Below are positions 45,478 through 54,280 of a stretch of DNA of 64,000 bases, piece by piece. The translations under genes were made by a program, and so were the position numbers. The DNA lies in the NCBI RefSeq assembly GCF_001591365.1, contig NZ_BCUT01000006.1, forward strand, positions 1 to 64,000, given 5' to 3'. The notes under the pieces are model-generated. The model had not been told where the DNA came from. It did not search any database and saw nothing but the letters and a program-made list of their open reading frames with translations. How positions within the stretch are numbered: the first letter of the stretch is position 1; each line of letters begins with the position of its first letter. The stretch is from Variovorax paradoxus NBRC 15149. GTDB taxonomy: Bacteria > Pseudomonadota > Gammaproteobacteria > Burkholderiales > Burkholderiaceae_C.

Positions 45478-46431
45478 TCAGCCCACCGCCTTGATGAGCC
45501 GCTCGCGCCCCGCCTTGGCCAGCATCGAAGCCACCGCGCAGGAGGCCAGGCGTGCCGGCTCCGAGTCGGCCCGGCTCGTCAGGATCACCGGCGCCCGGGT
45601 GCCCAGCACGATGCCCGCCGCATAGGCCCCGCCCAGGAAGCTCAGGCTCTTGGCCAGCATGTTGCCCGCGTCCAGGCTGGGCACGATCAGCACGTTGGCG
45701 CGGCCCGCCACCGGCGAGACGATGCCCTTGATGCGCGCCGCCTCAGGGTCGATGGCGTTGTCCATGGCCAGCGGTCCGTCGAGCTGCGCCCCGGTGATCT
45801 GGCCGCGGTCGGCCATCTTGCACAGCGCGGCGGCATCCAGCGTGGAAGGCACCTTGGTATTGACCGTCTCCGTGGCCGAGAGAATCGCCACCCGCACCGC
45901 CGGCATCAGCAGCGCATGCGCCAGGTCGATCGCGTTCTGCACGATGTCGACCTTTTCATCGAGCGTGGGCGCGATGTTGATGGCGGCGTCCGAAATGATC
46001 AGCGGCTGCGAGTGGCCCGGAATGTCCATCACGAAGCAGTGACTGATGCGCCGCGAGGTGCGCAGCCCGCCTTCGCGCCGCACCACCGCGCCCATCAGCT
46101 CGTCGGTGTGCAGGCTGCCCTTCATCAACGCATCGACCTCGCCGCGCAGGGCCATGGTGACGGCGGCGTCGGCTGCGGCGTGGCTGTGCGGGGCGTCGAC
46201 GATGGGGATGTTGGAGAGATCTGCGTTGGCTTCGCGTGCCGCAGCCTCGATCTTTGCGCGGGGGCCGACCAGGGTGGGGGCGATGAGACCGAGCGCGGCT
46301 GAAGCCAAGGCGGCTTCGAGCGAGACGGCGTTGGCTGGGTGGACGACCGCGACGCGCAGCGGTGGGAGGGCGCGCGCTGCGGCGATCAGGCGGTCGTAGT
46401 GGGGGTGGGTGGCGGGAGATGCGGGTGGCAT
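45478..46431 (-). CDS. phosphate acetyl/butyryltransferase family enzyme
   Basis: A 317-aa enzyme of the PTA/PTB family, which exchanges acyl-CoA and acyl phosphate. Family segments are GLIAPTLVGPRAKIEAAARE, LMKGSLHTDELMGAVVRREG, ISHCFVMDIPG and NVLIVPSLDAGNMLAKSL. It lacks the N-terminal MaoC/enoyl-CoA hydratase half found in some relatives. With Xsc producing acetyl phosphate and AckA at 26 kb, it could turn acetyl phosphate into acetyl-CoA for growth, but it lies 20 kb from xsc and may instead serve general acyl metabolism. Confidence 0.78.
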   Translation of the reverse strand: MPPASPATHPHYDRLIAAARALPPLRVAVVHPANAVSLEAALASAALGLIAPTLVGPRAKIEAAAREANADLSNIPIVDAPHSHAAADAAVTMALRGEVDALMKGSLHTDELMGAVVRREGGLRTSRRISHCFVMDIPGHSQPLIISDAAINIAPTLDEKVDIVQNAIDLAHALLMPAVRVAILSATETVNTKVPSTLDAAALCKMADRGQITGAQLDGPLAMDNAIDPEAARIKGIVSPVAGRANVLIVPSLDAGNMLAKSLSFLGGAYAAGIVLGTRAPVILTSRADSEPARLASCAVASMLAKAGRERLIKAVG

Positions 46432-46489
46432 GCGGGCTCCGGAGAGTGGGGGGGCACTACGATGTCACGGATTTTCCCTTGTCGCGTAG

Positions 46490-46600
46490 ATCGATCGATG
46501 CGGCAGCCTCACGCAAGCGGCCGAGCAACTGCATCTCTGTGATCGCCGTTATGACGAACACCTTGAACAACTTCGGAAGGAAGGGCTGATCAATGGCTAA
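46490..46600 (+). pseudogene. remnant of a RelE/HigB-type toxin gene
   Basis: The short frame ends with DRRYDEHLEQLRKEGLING, which matches the C-terminal tail typical of RelE/HigB toxins (pattern ADRLYDEHL..L.KEGL). An in-frame TAG at 46487 and the absence of anything toxin-like upstream show that only about the last 25 codons remain. The stop overlaps the start of the antitoxin gene by 8 nt, exactly as in intact toxin-antitoxin pairs. Confidence 0.6.
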
Positions 46601-46928
46601 GAAATTTGCAGACCTGCGGGCGAAGATGAAGCCCGATGCTCAGGCACATTCCAACACCAAGGTGCTGGAAATGCTGGCAGAAATGCCGCTCTTCGAACTG
46701 CGTCAAGCGCGCAGCCTGTCTCGGAAGATGCTCGCCGAAGTTTTGCACGTGCAGCAGCCGTCGATTGCAAAGCTGGAGCGACGCACGGATATGTACCTCT
46801 CGACCCTGCGTAGCCACATCAAGGCGATGGGCGGCGAATTGGAGGTAGTGGCTCGCTTTCCCGATGGTGCCGTGAAGATCACCAACTTTGCCGAAATCGA
46901 TGATGTCGAAGGCATCGCTCGTATATAG
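46593..46928 (+). CDS. XRE-family antitoxin (HigA-like), toxin decayed
   Basis: A 111-aa helix-turn-helix protein. LFELRQARSLSRKMLAEVLH and VQQPSIAKLERRTDMYLSTL form the XRE domain (about residues 32-75), followed by LRSHIKAMGGELEVVARFPD, common in HigA antitoxins paired with upstream RelE-type toxins. Only a fragment of that toxin survives upstream, so the antitoxin is an orphan and may now act as a plain repressor. Codon use is less G+C-rich than in neighbours, consistent with horizontal arrival. Confidence 0.78.
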   Translation: MAKKFADLRAKMKPDAQAHSNTKVLEMLAEMPLFELRQARSLSRKMLAEVLHVQQPSIAKLERRTDMYLSTLRSHIKAMGGELEVVARFPDGAVKITNFAEIDDVEGIARI

Positions 46929-47076
46929 CTTGGCGACCTGGATCAGACAGCCTTTCGCGAGCGGGTCTTACGACGTGGAGTGGGACATGATCAAGAGCGG
47001 AACGCGGCGGCCCGGTCACTCCGGCGGAGTGGACGGCGGTGCTTGCCGCCCGGATGCCGAGCGTGCAAAGCGCGTT
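46929..47076. other. intergenic region after the antitoxin
   Basis: Convergent gap of 148 nt between the antitoxin and the DUF4124 gene. No gene or clear terminator was recognised; a frame crossing it shows no family resemblance. Confidence 0.3.
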
Positions 47077-47577
47077 TCAGCACTTCAGATCGAAGAATCG
47101 CTTGCGGGCCTTGTAAAGGTCGACATCGGCACGAGCCTTTGCTTCGCCCGATGCTCCCGCTGCGTCCGACTCCAGTTGGGATAGACGATTGTCGAGATTG
47201 GCGCACTGGGCCTGATCGTCCCTGGGCAGCTTGACGCGGCGACGCATCACGTCCATGTCGGCATGCGAGCGGCCATGGAGCGGACGGAGTGCATTGTCGA
47301 AGGTCGTATTGAACTCTTCGCGCTGCACCTCGCGGCCTTTGCGGGACTGCCCGCTCATCTTGTCCATGCCTTGCGTGGGTGTCGCGTCGATCACCTTGGC
47401 CCCGACGCATGGGGCGTCCGAGTAGCTGACCTTGCCGTTCGTCTCGCAGCGATAGACCGGGTGTTGCGCCGCGGCTGGGAAGATCGCGATGGCCAACAGG
47501 GCAGTGGCCAAGCACAGCGGGCGCCAAAGCGCATGGCGGGTAGGAATCGGCGTGGAATGCGACAGCATCAGAGTCAT
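47077..47577 (-). CDS. DUF4124-domain exported protein
   Basis: A 166-aa envelope protein. The signal peptide LCLATALLAIAIFPAAAQHP ends near residue 39. It is followed by the DUF4124 motif VYRCETNGKVSYSDAPC (about 41-57), which is common in betaproteobacterial exported proteins, and a charged helical region to the end. The two domain Cys residues may form a disulfide. Function unknown. The start codon could also be a later ATG, since the first ATG gives a long hydrophilic head before the signal core. Confidence 0.7.
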   Translation of the reverse strand: MTLMLSHSTPIPTRHALWRPLCLATALLAIAIFPAAAQHPVYRCETNGKVSYSDAPCVGAKVIDATPTQGMDKMSGQSRKGREVQREEFNTTFDNALRPLHGRSHADMDVMRRRVKLPRDDQAQCANLDNRLSQLESDAAGASGEAKARADVDLYKARKRFFDLKC

Positions 47578-47607
47578 GCCTCAAATCCTTCTTACATCGC
47601 CTAAGAC

Positions 47608-47649
47608 AAAAGCCCCGTCGCTATCGTCCTGATAGCAACGGGGCTTTTT
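47608..47649. terminator. bidirectional rho-independent terminator
   Basis: AAAGCCCCGT and ACGGGGCTTTT pair, with an inner GCTATC/GATAGC stem around GTCCT. Runs of A before and T after make it usable in both directions. It separates the DUF4124 gene from the tRNA-Thr gene, both on the minus strand, and would end transcription coming from the tRNA side. Confidence 0.75.
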
Positions 47650-47652
47650 ATT

Positions 47653-47728
47653 TGGTGCCGGAGAGATGAATCGAACACCCGACCTTCTCATTACGAATGA
47701 GCTGCTCTACCGACTGAGCTACACCGGC
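47653..47728 (-). tRNA. tRNA-Thr(CGT)
   Basis: A 76-nt cloverleaf with encoded CCA. The anticodon loop is TTCGTAA, giving anticodon CGT (reads ACG, Thr). D-arm GCTC/GAGC and T-loop TTCGATT are normal. Two non-pairs are visible: T6 with T67 in the acceptor stem and G27 with A43 at the base of the anticodon stem, plus G-T pairs in the T-stem. It lies 25 nt downstream of the fbp stop and just upstream of a terminator. Confidence 0.93.
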
Positions 47729-47753
47729 GAAGCCTCGGATTATAGCAACACCG

Positions 47754-48767
47754 TCAGGCCTTTTCTGCGTGGTACTTGGTCAAACGCTCGACTTCGTTAC
47801 GCGAACCCAACATCACGCTCACGCGCTCGTGCAGTTTGGTGGGCTGCAGCTCCAGGATGCGCTGCTTGCCGTTGGTGGCGGCGCCGCCTGCCTGCTCGAC
47901 CAGCCAGCTCATGGGGTTGGCCTCGTACATCAGGCGCAGCTTGCCGGCCTTTTCGGGCTCGCGCTTGTCCCACGGGTACATGAACACGCCGCCGCGCATC
48001 AGGATGCGGTGCACGTCGGCCACCATGCTGGCAATCCAGCGCATGTTGAAGTCCTTGCCGCGCGGGCCTTCCTTACCGGCCAGGCATTCGTCGATGTAGC
48101 GCTTCATGGGCTCGTCCCAGTGGCGCATGTTGCTCATGTTGACCGCAAATTCTTTTGTATCGGCCGGGATCTGGATGTCTTCCTGCGTGAGCACGAAGCT
48201 GCCTTGCTCGCGGTCGAGCGTGAACATGGCCACGCCGTTGCCCACGGTCAGCACCAGCGTCGTTTGCGGGCCGTAGATGCAGTAGCCGGCGGCCACCTGC
48301 TGGGTGCCGGGCTGCAAAAAGTCGGCTTCCTGCACGCCGGGGGTGTCGTCGGGCTTCTTCAGCACGCTGAAGATGGTGCCGATGCTCACGTTCACGTCGA
48401 TGTTGCTGCTGCCGTCGAGCGGGTCGAACATGAGCAGGTATTCGCCCTGCGGGTAGCGGTTGGGCACCACGTAGATGCTGTCCATTTCCTCGCTGGCCAT
48501 GGCCGCAAGGTGGCCACCCCATTCGTTGGCTTCGATGAGCACTTCGTTGGCGATGATGTCCAGCTTCTTCTGGATCTCGCCCTGCACGTTCTCGCTCTCG
48601 GCGGTGCCGAGCACTCCTCCCAGCGCGCCCTTGTTGACGGCCTGGCTGATGCTCTTGCAGGCGCGGGCCACCACTTCGAGCAACAGGCGCAGCTGGCCGG
48701 GAATGAGGCCGTCGGCGCGTTGCTGTTCGACGAGGTAGCGGGTGAGGGAGATCTTTTGTTGAGCCAT
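47754..48767 (-). CDS. fbp: fructose-1,6-bisphosphatase class 1
   Basis: A 337-aa gluconeogenic enzyme hydrolysing fructose 1,6-bisphosphate. The class 1 metal site LMFDPLDGSSNIDVNVSIGT lies near residues 115-135, and GGVFMYPWD with KLRLMYEANPMSWLVEQAGG near 280 forms the substrate site. Length is normal. Needed when carbon enters through acetyl-CoA or pyruvate, as from sulfonates, but it is a housekeeping gene here, next to tRNA-Thr and pepN. Confidence 0.95.
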   Translation of the reverse strand: MAQQKISLTRYLVEQQRADGLIPGQLRLLLEVVARACKSISQAVNKGALGGVLGTAESENVQGEIQKKLDIIANEVLIEANEWGGHLAAMASEEMDSIYVVPNRYPQGEYLLMFDPLDGSSNIDVNVSIGTIFSVLKKPDDTPGVQEADFLQPGTQQVAAGYCIYGPQTTLVLTVGNGVAMFTLDREQGSFVLTQEDIQIPADTKEFAVNMSNMRHWDEPMKRYIDECLAGKEGPRGKDFNMRWIASMVADVHRILMRGGVFMYPWDKREPEKAGKLRLMYEANPMSWLVEQAGGAATNGKQRILELQPTKLHERVSVMLGSRNEVERLTKYHAEKA

Positions 48768-48819
48768 AGGGTTCTGCTTCCTGGATGGGGTTCGGTTGCG
48801 ATGTCGTGGTTGGCCGGGG

Positions 48820-49668
48820 TCAGTCGGCGTTGTCTTCGGGCCAGGGGGCGCCGAGGTCGTAGGCGATGCGCGTTGCAACGTCGGTGGCCGCCTTGGCGAG
48901 CCCTTCGTTGAGCAGCTTGCCCTGGTTTGCCAGCCACAGCGCGCGGCGGGTGCTGCGCTGCGTATTGGCGTCCTTGCCGCGCAGTTCCTGTTTCAGCGAA
49001 GGTCCGACGAGGTCCGACAGCGACACGGTCGAGCGGTACGAATACTCGTGCCAGAGCGTTCGCTTGTCGGCAGAGCCGATGAGCACATTGGCGCGCACGA
49101 CGGCCTGGTCCTCGTCGTCGGAAACACTGGCCCAGCCTTCGACCACGGTTTGGGCATTGCCGGCGTTCAGTGGGTAGCCCCTGAACTGATCGCGGGTGGG
49201 GGGCTGGTAGGTGGCGTCGCGATAGTGAGGGCTGGTGCGCAATGCCTTTTCAAGGCGCGCGCCGAGTTGAGGCGCCAGTTCATAGCTTCCCATGACCGCC
49301 AGATAGAGGGCCGACCGAGACTCGCTGTCTTCCTGAAGCGATGCCTGGTAGCCCTGGTTGGCGGCCCCGGCCGCGCCACCGAGGGCCATGGCGCCAATGA
49401 TTCCCACGCCGGGAATCGCCGACAAGCCGGCGCCCACGGCTCGCATGCGCTTTGAGCCTGCTGCGGGATCGTTTTCCACGCCGATGCCGGTATCGGGCGC
49501 TACCACCTGCACGGTCGAGCCGGGCAGGGTGGCCAGCTGCGAAGACTTGATCCACGGCTGCCGCGAGCTGCTGCCGCCCGCGCAGCCGGCGAGCGCTGCG
49601 CAGAGCAGCATCAGCACCGCCGCGAGTGCCGGCCGCTTCGGAAGGCGTTCAGTTGCCGGCCAGCGCAC
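48820..49668 (-). CDS. putative lipoprotein
   Basis: A 282-aa lipoprotein of unknown function. The lipobox ALAGC lies at about residues 25-29 after a hydrophobic core, and a glycine/alanine-rich segment (VGAGLSAIPGVGIIGAMALG, about 75-100) could insert in or contact a membrane. The remaining two thirds is hydrophilic. The start is a GTG at 49668 within the end of pepN (20-nt overlap). Transcribed with pepN and the HAD gene. Confidence 0.65.
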   Translation of the reverse strand: MRWPATERLPKRPALAAVLMLLCAALAGCAGGSSSRQPWIKSSQLATLPGSTVQVVAPDTGIGVENDPAAGSKRMRAVGAGLSAIPGVGIIGAMALGGAAGAANQGYQASLQEDSESRSALYLAVMGSYELAPQLGARLEKALRTSPHYRDATYQPPTRDQFRGYPLNAGNAQTVVEGWASVSDDEDQAVVRANVLIGSADKRTLWHEYSYRSTVSLSDLVGPSLKQELRGKDANTQRSTRRALWLANQGKLLNEGLAKAATDVATRIAYDLGAPWPEDNAD

Positions 49669-52363
49669 GCGTCACCACCTCATGCGTGTCCTTGCTCAGG
49701 TCGGGCTTGGCCGCCACGCGGGCAATCGCTTCGCGCGCGGCGCTGCGGTAGGGCTCGGCCAGCTTGCTCCAGCGGTCGAGCGCGCGGGCGAGGCGGGCGG
49801 CCACCTGGGGGTTGATGGCGTCCAGCTCGATGACGCGCTCGCTCCAGTACACGTAGCCGGCCGCGTCGGGGCGGTGGAACGCGCCGGGGTTGGCGCTGCA
49901 GTAGCTGAAGATCACGCTGCGGGCGCGGTTGGGGTTCTTGATGGAGAAGTCCGGGTGCTTCATCAGCTGCTTGACCAGCGGCAGGATGTCGCCGCCGCGG
50001 TCGGGCGCGCCGGCCTGCAGCGAGAACCACTTGTCGATGACCAGCGCCTCGTCCTTGAAGATGGCATGGAAGCGCGCAAGCGCCTGCGCAGCCAGCGTGT
50101 GGCCCGACGACACCAGCGCGTTGAGCGCGTTGAAGCGGTCGGTCATGTTGCCGGCGTCCTTGAAGCGCTGCAGCGTCTTGCCGGGCCACACGGTGTCGCC
50201 AGATGAGCGCGCCGCCAGGCACAGGAAGTTGAGCGCCATGCCGGCCAGCGCGCGGCGGCCCGACGAGGTCGGGTCGGGCGTGTAGGCGCCGGTGTCGTGG
50301 TTTTCTTCGTAGACCTGCTGCCAGTCCTGGAAGAGGGCGGTGGCCAGCTGCGCGCGCATGGCTTCGCGCACCAGGTGCACGCGCTGCGGATCGACCACGT
50401 CGAGCTGCTCGGAAATGTAGGTTTCCGAAGGCAGCGTGAGCACCAGTTCCTTGAAGGCGGCGTCGAGCTTGGGGTTGCGCAGCACGCTGCGCATGGCGTC
50501 GAGGTAGGCGTCGTTCAGCACCGGGGTGGTGTCGGTGGCCAGCGCGGCAATGCCCTGCAGCGCGGCGCGCAGGCCCAGGCGCTGGCCGGCTTCCCAGCGG
50601 TTGAAGGGGTCGGGGTCGTTGGCCAGCAGGGTGAGCAGCTGGGCGTCGGTGTACTCGAAGTCGAGGATCACCGGCGCGCTGAAGCCGCGCAGGATGGAGG
50701 GCACGGGTTCGGCGTCGAGGCCGACGAAGGTGATCTGCTCGCCGGCGCGCGAGAGCACCACGGTGCGCGTGCAGGGCGTGCCCGGCGCGCCGCGGGTCAC
50801 TTCGCTTTCGCCTTCGAGCTGCAGCGGCAGTTCGCGCCCGCTGGCGTCGAGCAGGCCGATGTTCACCGGAATGACGAAGGGCTCCTTGGTGGGCTGGCCC
50901 GGCGTGGGTGGGCAGCTCTGGACGATGCTCAGGGTGTAGCTGCGGTTCTGCGCGTCGTACACGCCGTGGGCGGCCAGGCGCGGCGTGCCGGCCTGGCTGT
51001 ACCAGCGCTTGAACTGCGGCAGCAGGCGGGCGAGTTCGGAATCGGGGTTGGCGTCGGCAATGGCCTGGGCGAAATCGTCGCAGGTCACGGCTTGGCCGTC
51101 GTGGCGTTCGAAGTAGAGCGTGATGCCCTTCTCGAAGCCCTTGCGGCCGACCAGCGTCTGCATCATGCGCACCACCTCGGCACCCTTTTCGTAGATGGTG
51201 ACGGTGTAGAAGTTGCTGATCTCGATGTAGCTGTCGGGCCGCACCGGGTGGGCCATGGGGCCGGCGTCTTCGGGGAACTGGGCGGTGCGCAGCACGCGCA
51301 CGTCCTCGATGCGCTTGACGGCACGGGCCGAGGCGTCGGCGCACAGGTCCTGGCTGAATTCCTGGTCGCGGAAGACGGTGAGGCCTTCCTTCAGCGAGAG
51401 CTGGAACCAGTCGCGGCAGGTCACGCGGTCGCCGCTCCAGTTGTGGAAGTACTCGTGGCCGACCACGCTTTCGATGTTGCTGTAGTCGGCGTCGGTGGCG
51501 GTGGCCTGGTTGGCCAGAACGTACTTCGTGTTGAAGATGTTCAGGCCCTTGTTCTCCATGGCGCCCATGTTGAAGTCGCTGGTGGCCACGATCATGAAGC
51601 GGTCCAGGTCCAGCGGCAGGCCGAAGCGCGCTTCGTCCCACAGCACGGAGTTGACCAGCGAGTTCATCGCATGCTCGGTCTTGTCGAGGTCGCCGGCGCG
51701 CACGTACACCTGCAGCAGGTGTTCCTTGCCATTGCGCGCGGTAATGCGTTGCTCGCGCGCCACCAGCTTGCCGGCCACCAGCGCGAACAGGTAGCAGGGC
51801 TTCTTGAAGGGGTCGACCCACTTGGCAAAGTGGCGGCCTTCGGGCAGATCGCCCTGCTCGACGAGGTTGCCGTTCGACAGCAGCACCGGATACGCAGCCT
51901 TGGCGGCGCGCAGCGTGACGGTGTACATCGCCATCACGTCCGGACGGTCGAGAAAGTAGGTGATGCGGCGAAAGCCCTCGGCCTCGCACTGCGTGAAGAA
52001 GGTGTCTTCGCTCACGAACAGGCCCATCAGCTTGGTGTTCTTGATGGGGCAGCAGGTGGTGAAGATCTCGAGCTCGAAGGCATCGGGCAAACCGTCGATG
52101 ACGAGCTGGTCGCCTTCCATGCGGAACGATGCGCCCTGGCCGTTGACCAGCACGCGCGCCAGGTTCAGCTCGTCGCCGTCCAGGCGCAGCGGCTGGGCCG
52201 GCGCGTCGGGGTTGCGGCGCAGCTGCATGCGGTTGAGCACGCGGGTCTTGGCGGGGTCGAGGTCGAAGGTGAGGTCGACGGTGTCGATCCAGAATGCCGG
52301 AGCGGCATAGTCTTCGCGGCGAATGGCAATCGGTTGCCCTTGGGCGTCACGCTGCAGCAGCAT
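49649..52363 (-). CDS. pepN: aminopeptidase N
   Basis: A 904-aa M1-family zinc metallopeptidase removing N-terminal residues from peptides in the cytoplasm. The substrate-binding GAMEN motif is at residues 267-271, the zinc ligands and catalytic Glu in HEYFH (303-307), and the third ligand Glu326. The C-terminal helical domains continue to the end. The ATG giving MLLQRDAQGQP was chosen over an earlier in-frame start lying in the HAD gene; even so, it overlaps that gene by 17 nt. Confidence 0.93.
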   Translation of the reverse strand: MLLQRDAQGQPIAIRREDYAAPAFWIDTVDLTFDLDPAKTRVLNRMQLRRNPDAPAQPLRLDGDELNLARVLVNGQGASFRMEGDQLVIDGLPDAFELEIFTTCCPIKNTKLMGLFVSEDTFFTQCEAEGFRRITYFLDRPDVMAMYTVTLRAAKAAYPVLLSNGNLVEQGDLPEGRHFAKWVDPFKKPCYLFALVAGKLVAREQRITARNGKEHLLQVYVRAGDLDKTEHAMNSLVNSVLWDEARFGLPLDLDRFMIVATSDFNMGAMENKGLNIFNTKYVLANQATATDADYSNIESVVGHEYFHNWSGDRVTCRDWFQLSLKEGLTVFRDQEFSQDLCADASARAVKRIEDVRVLRTAQFPEDAGPMAHPVRPDSYIEISNFYTVTIYEKGAEVVRMMQTLVGRKGFEKGITLYFERHDGQAVTCDDFAQAIADANPDSELARLLPQFKRWYSQAGTPRLAAHGVYDAQNRSYTLSIVQSCPPTPGQPTKEPFVIPVNIGLLDASGRELPLQLEGESEVTRGAPGTPCTRTVVLSRAGEQITFVGLDAEPVPSILRGFSAPVILDFEYTDAQLLTLLANDPDPFNRWEAGQRLGLRAALQGIAALATDTTPVLNDAYLDAMRSVLRNPKLDAAFKELVLTLPSETYISEQLDVVDPQRVHLVREAMRAQLATALFQDWQQVYEENHDTGAYTPDPTSSGRRALAGMALNFLCLAARSSGDTVWPGKTLQRFKDAGNMTDRFNALNALVSSGHTLAAQALARFHAIFKDEALVIDKWFSLQAGAPDRGGDILPLVKQLMKHPDFSIKNPNRARSVIFSYCSANPGAFHRPDAAGYVYWSERVIELDAINPQVAARLARALDRWSKLAEPYRSAAREAIARVAAKPDLSKDTHEVVTRALAGN

Positions 52364-53036
52364 CGAGTGTCTCCAGAAAATTCGAATGGGCGAGTTCGTC
52401 GTAGTCGCGAACCGCGGCAATCACATGGGGGCCGGCAAGCTCGGCGGCGGAATGGGTGCTGCACACGGCCACGGCACGCATGCCGCCGCGGCGCGCGGCC
52501 TCGATGCCGAAGGGCGCATCTTCAAAGACGATGCAGCGCTCGGGCGCCACGCCGATGCGGCGCGCGGCTTCCAGAAAGATCTCGGGCGTGGGCTTGCCGG
52601 CAAAGCCTTCGTCGCCGCCGACAATGGCCAGCGGCAACGGGTCCATCTTCAGGCGCGACATCGCAAACTCGATGTTGTGCCGGTCGCCGGCGGTGCCCAC
52701 GGCCACCTTCAGGCCGCGTGCCACGGCGGCCTTGGCAAAGGCGGTGAAGCCGGCCACTTCGGTGAAGTTGTCGCTGAACATGGCGCGGTAGATTTCTTCC
52801 TTCTCGTGCACCAGGCCCAGGCACTCGGCGTCGGAAAGCTCGCGCTGGAACAATTCGCGCATGCACTCGGCGCCGGTGCGGCCCGTGGTGCGCGCAAGGA
52901 TGTCGGTCACGTCGAGCGTGAGGCCGTGGCGTTCGACAAACTCCACCCACGAGCGCGCATGCCACGGCATGGAGTCGATCATGGTGCCGTCCATGTCGAA
53001 GATGAAGGCTTCGACCTTCCCGTGCTTCAGGCTCAT
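52347..53036 (-). CDS. HAD-family phosphatase/phosphoglucomutase-like hydrolase
   Basis: A 229-aa haloacid dehalogenase. Motif I is FIFDMDGTMIDS (residues 11-22), motif II VGTAGD near 117, a Lys in GKPTPEIFLEA near 150 and motif IV VFEDAPFGIEAARRGG near 171. A cap domain lies between motifs I and II. The pattern fits beta-phosphoglucomutase or sugar-phosphate phosphatases; the exact substrate is unknown. It is 3 nt downstream of prfB and overlaps pepN, forming one transcription unit. Confidence 0.82.
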   Translation of the reverse strand: MSLKHGKVEAFIFDMDGTMIDSMPWHARSWVEFVERHGLTLDVTDILARTTGRTGAECMRELFQRELSDAECLGLVHEKEEIYRAMFSDNFTEVAGFTAFAKAAVARGLKVAVGTAGDRHNIEFAMSRLKMDPLPLAIVGGDEGFAGKPTPEIFLEAARRIGVAPERCIVFEDAPFGIEAARRGGMRAVAVCSTHSAAELAGPHVIAAVRDYDELAHSNFLETLDAAAA

Positions 53037-53039
53037 CGC

Positions 53040-54144
53040 TTACACGCCCTGCTTGAGCGAGGCTTCGATGAACACATCGAGGTCGCCGTCGAGCACCTTT
53101 TGCGTGGCCGAGACTTCGACATTGGTGCGCAGGTCCTTGATGCGGCTGTTGTCCAGCACGTAGCTGCGGATCTGGTGGCCCCAGCCCACGTCGGTCTTGC
53201 TGTCCTCGAGCTTCTGCTGCTCTTCCTGGCGCTTGCGCATCTCGTGGTCGTACAGGCGCGAGCGCAGGCGCTTCCACGCCACGTCGCGGTTGCTGTGCTG
53301 GCTGCGGCCGTCCTGGCACTGCACCACGATGCCGGTCGGGATGTGCGTGAGGCGCACGGCCGAGTCGGTCTTGTTGATGTGCTGCCCGCCCGCGCCACTG
53401 GCGCGGAAGGTGTCGGTGCGCACGTCGGCCGGGTTGATCTCGATCTCGATGGAGTCGTCGATTTCCGGGTAGACAAAGATCGAGGCAAAGCTGGTGTGGC
53501 GCCCGCCCGACGAGTCGAACGGCGACTTGCGCACCAGGCGGTGCACGCCGGTTTCGGTGCGCAAGAGGCCGAAGGCGTAGTCGCCCTCGACCTTGATGGT
53601 CGCGCCCTTGATGCCCGCGGTGTCGCCCGGGGTTTCGTCCTCGATCTGCGTCTTGAAGCCCTTGCGCTCGGCGTACTTCAGGTACTGGCGCAGCAGCATG
53701 CTGGCCCAGTCGCAGGCCTCGGTGCCGCCGGCGCCGGCCTGGATGTCGACGAAGGCGTTGAGCGGATCGGCCGGGTTGTTGAACATCCGGCGGAATTCGA
53801 GCTGCTTGATGTCGGCTTCGAGCGCGGCGGCGTCATCGGCAATGGACTGCAAGCCGTCCATGTCGCCGTCTTCCTTCGACATCTCGTAGAGCTCGGTGTT
53901 GTCCGACAGGCCGCTGGTGAGGCGGTCGAGCGTGACGACCACGTCGTCGAGCGACTTTTTCTCGCGGCCCAGTTCCTGGGCCTTCTTGGGGTCGTTCCAG
54001 ACGTTGGGATCTTCGAGCGAGGCGTTGACCGTCCTCAGGCGTTCGGCTTTGGCATCGTAGTCAAAGATACCTCCGTAAATCCGCAGTCCGGGCGCTCAGG
54101 TCTGCAAGCGTTGCGCCGATCTGGTTGATTTGTTCTGCGTCCAT
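53040..54144 (-). CDS. prfB: peptide chain release factor 2 (programmed +1 frameshift)
   Basis: A 367-aa release factor recognising UGA and UAA stop codons. The first frame encodes MDAEQINQIG...RRYL and stops at TGA (54061-54063); a +1 shift joins it to the body, which contains the tripeptide SPF in LVRKSPFDSSGG and the catalytic GGQ in SGAGGQHINKTDSAVR. The start ATG at 54144 is the normal RF2 beginning. Without frameshifting only 27 residues would be made. Low RF2 raises shifting, so the protein controls its own level. Confidence 0.95.
54060..54075 (-). promoter_or_regulatory. prfB programmed frameshift site
   Basis: On the minus strand an internal Shine-Dalgarno-like GGAGGT stands in front of CTTTGAC, the usual spacing and slippery codon for RF2 frameshifting. 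The ribosome moves from CTT-TGA to TTT-GAC. Confidence 0.92.
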
Positions 54145-54217
54145 GGGGTGTCCTGACTGTGTTCGGGGGAAACCCGGCATTTTCTCACGGACCGATAACC
54201 CGCCCTGCAGAGCCCCT

Positions 54218-54258
54218 GTATTGCTCCTTCCCCTTCCGGGAGAAGGCTGGGATGGGGG
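54218..54258. repeat. short dispersed repeat between prfB and the Fic gene
   Basis: It contains a TGCTCC-TTCCCCTTCCGGG stretch (54222-54240) that matches the repeat within soeB at 36446-36464 with one mismatch, then an AGAAGGCTGGGATGGGGG tail that lets it form a hairpin. Such repeats are common between genes in Burkholderiales; two copies are seen here. Confidence 0.55.
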
Positions 54259-54280
54259 CGGTTCCCGCATTCGGTGCGGC

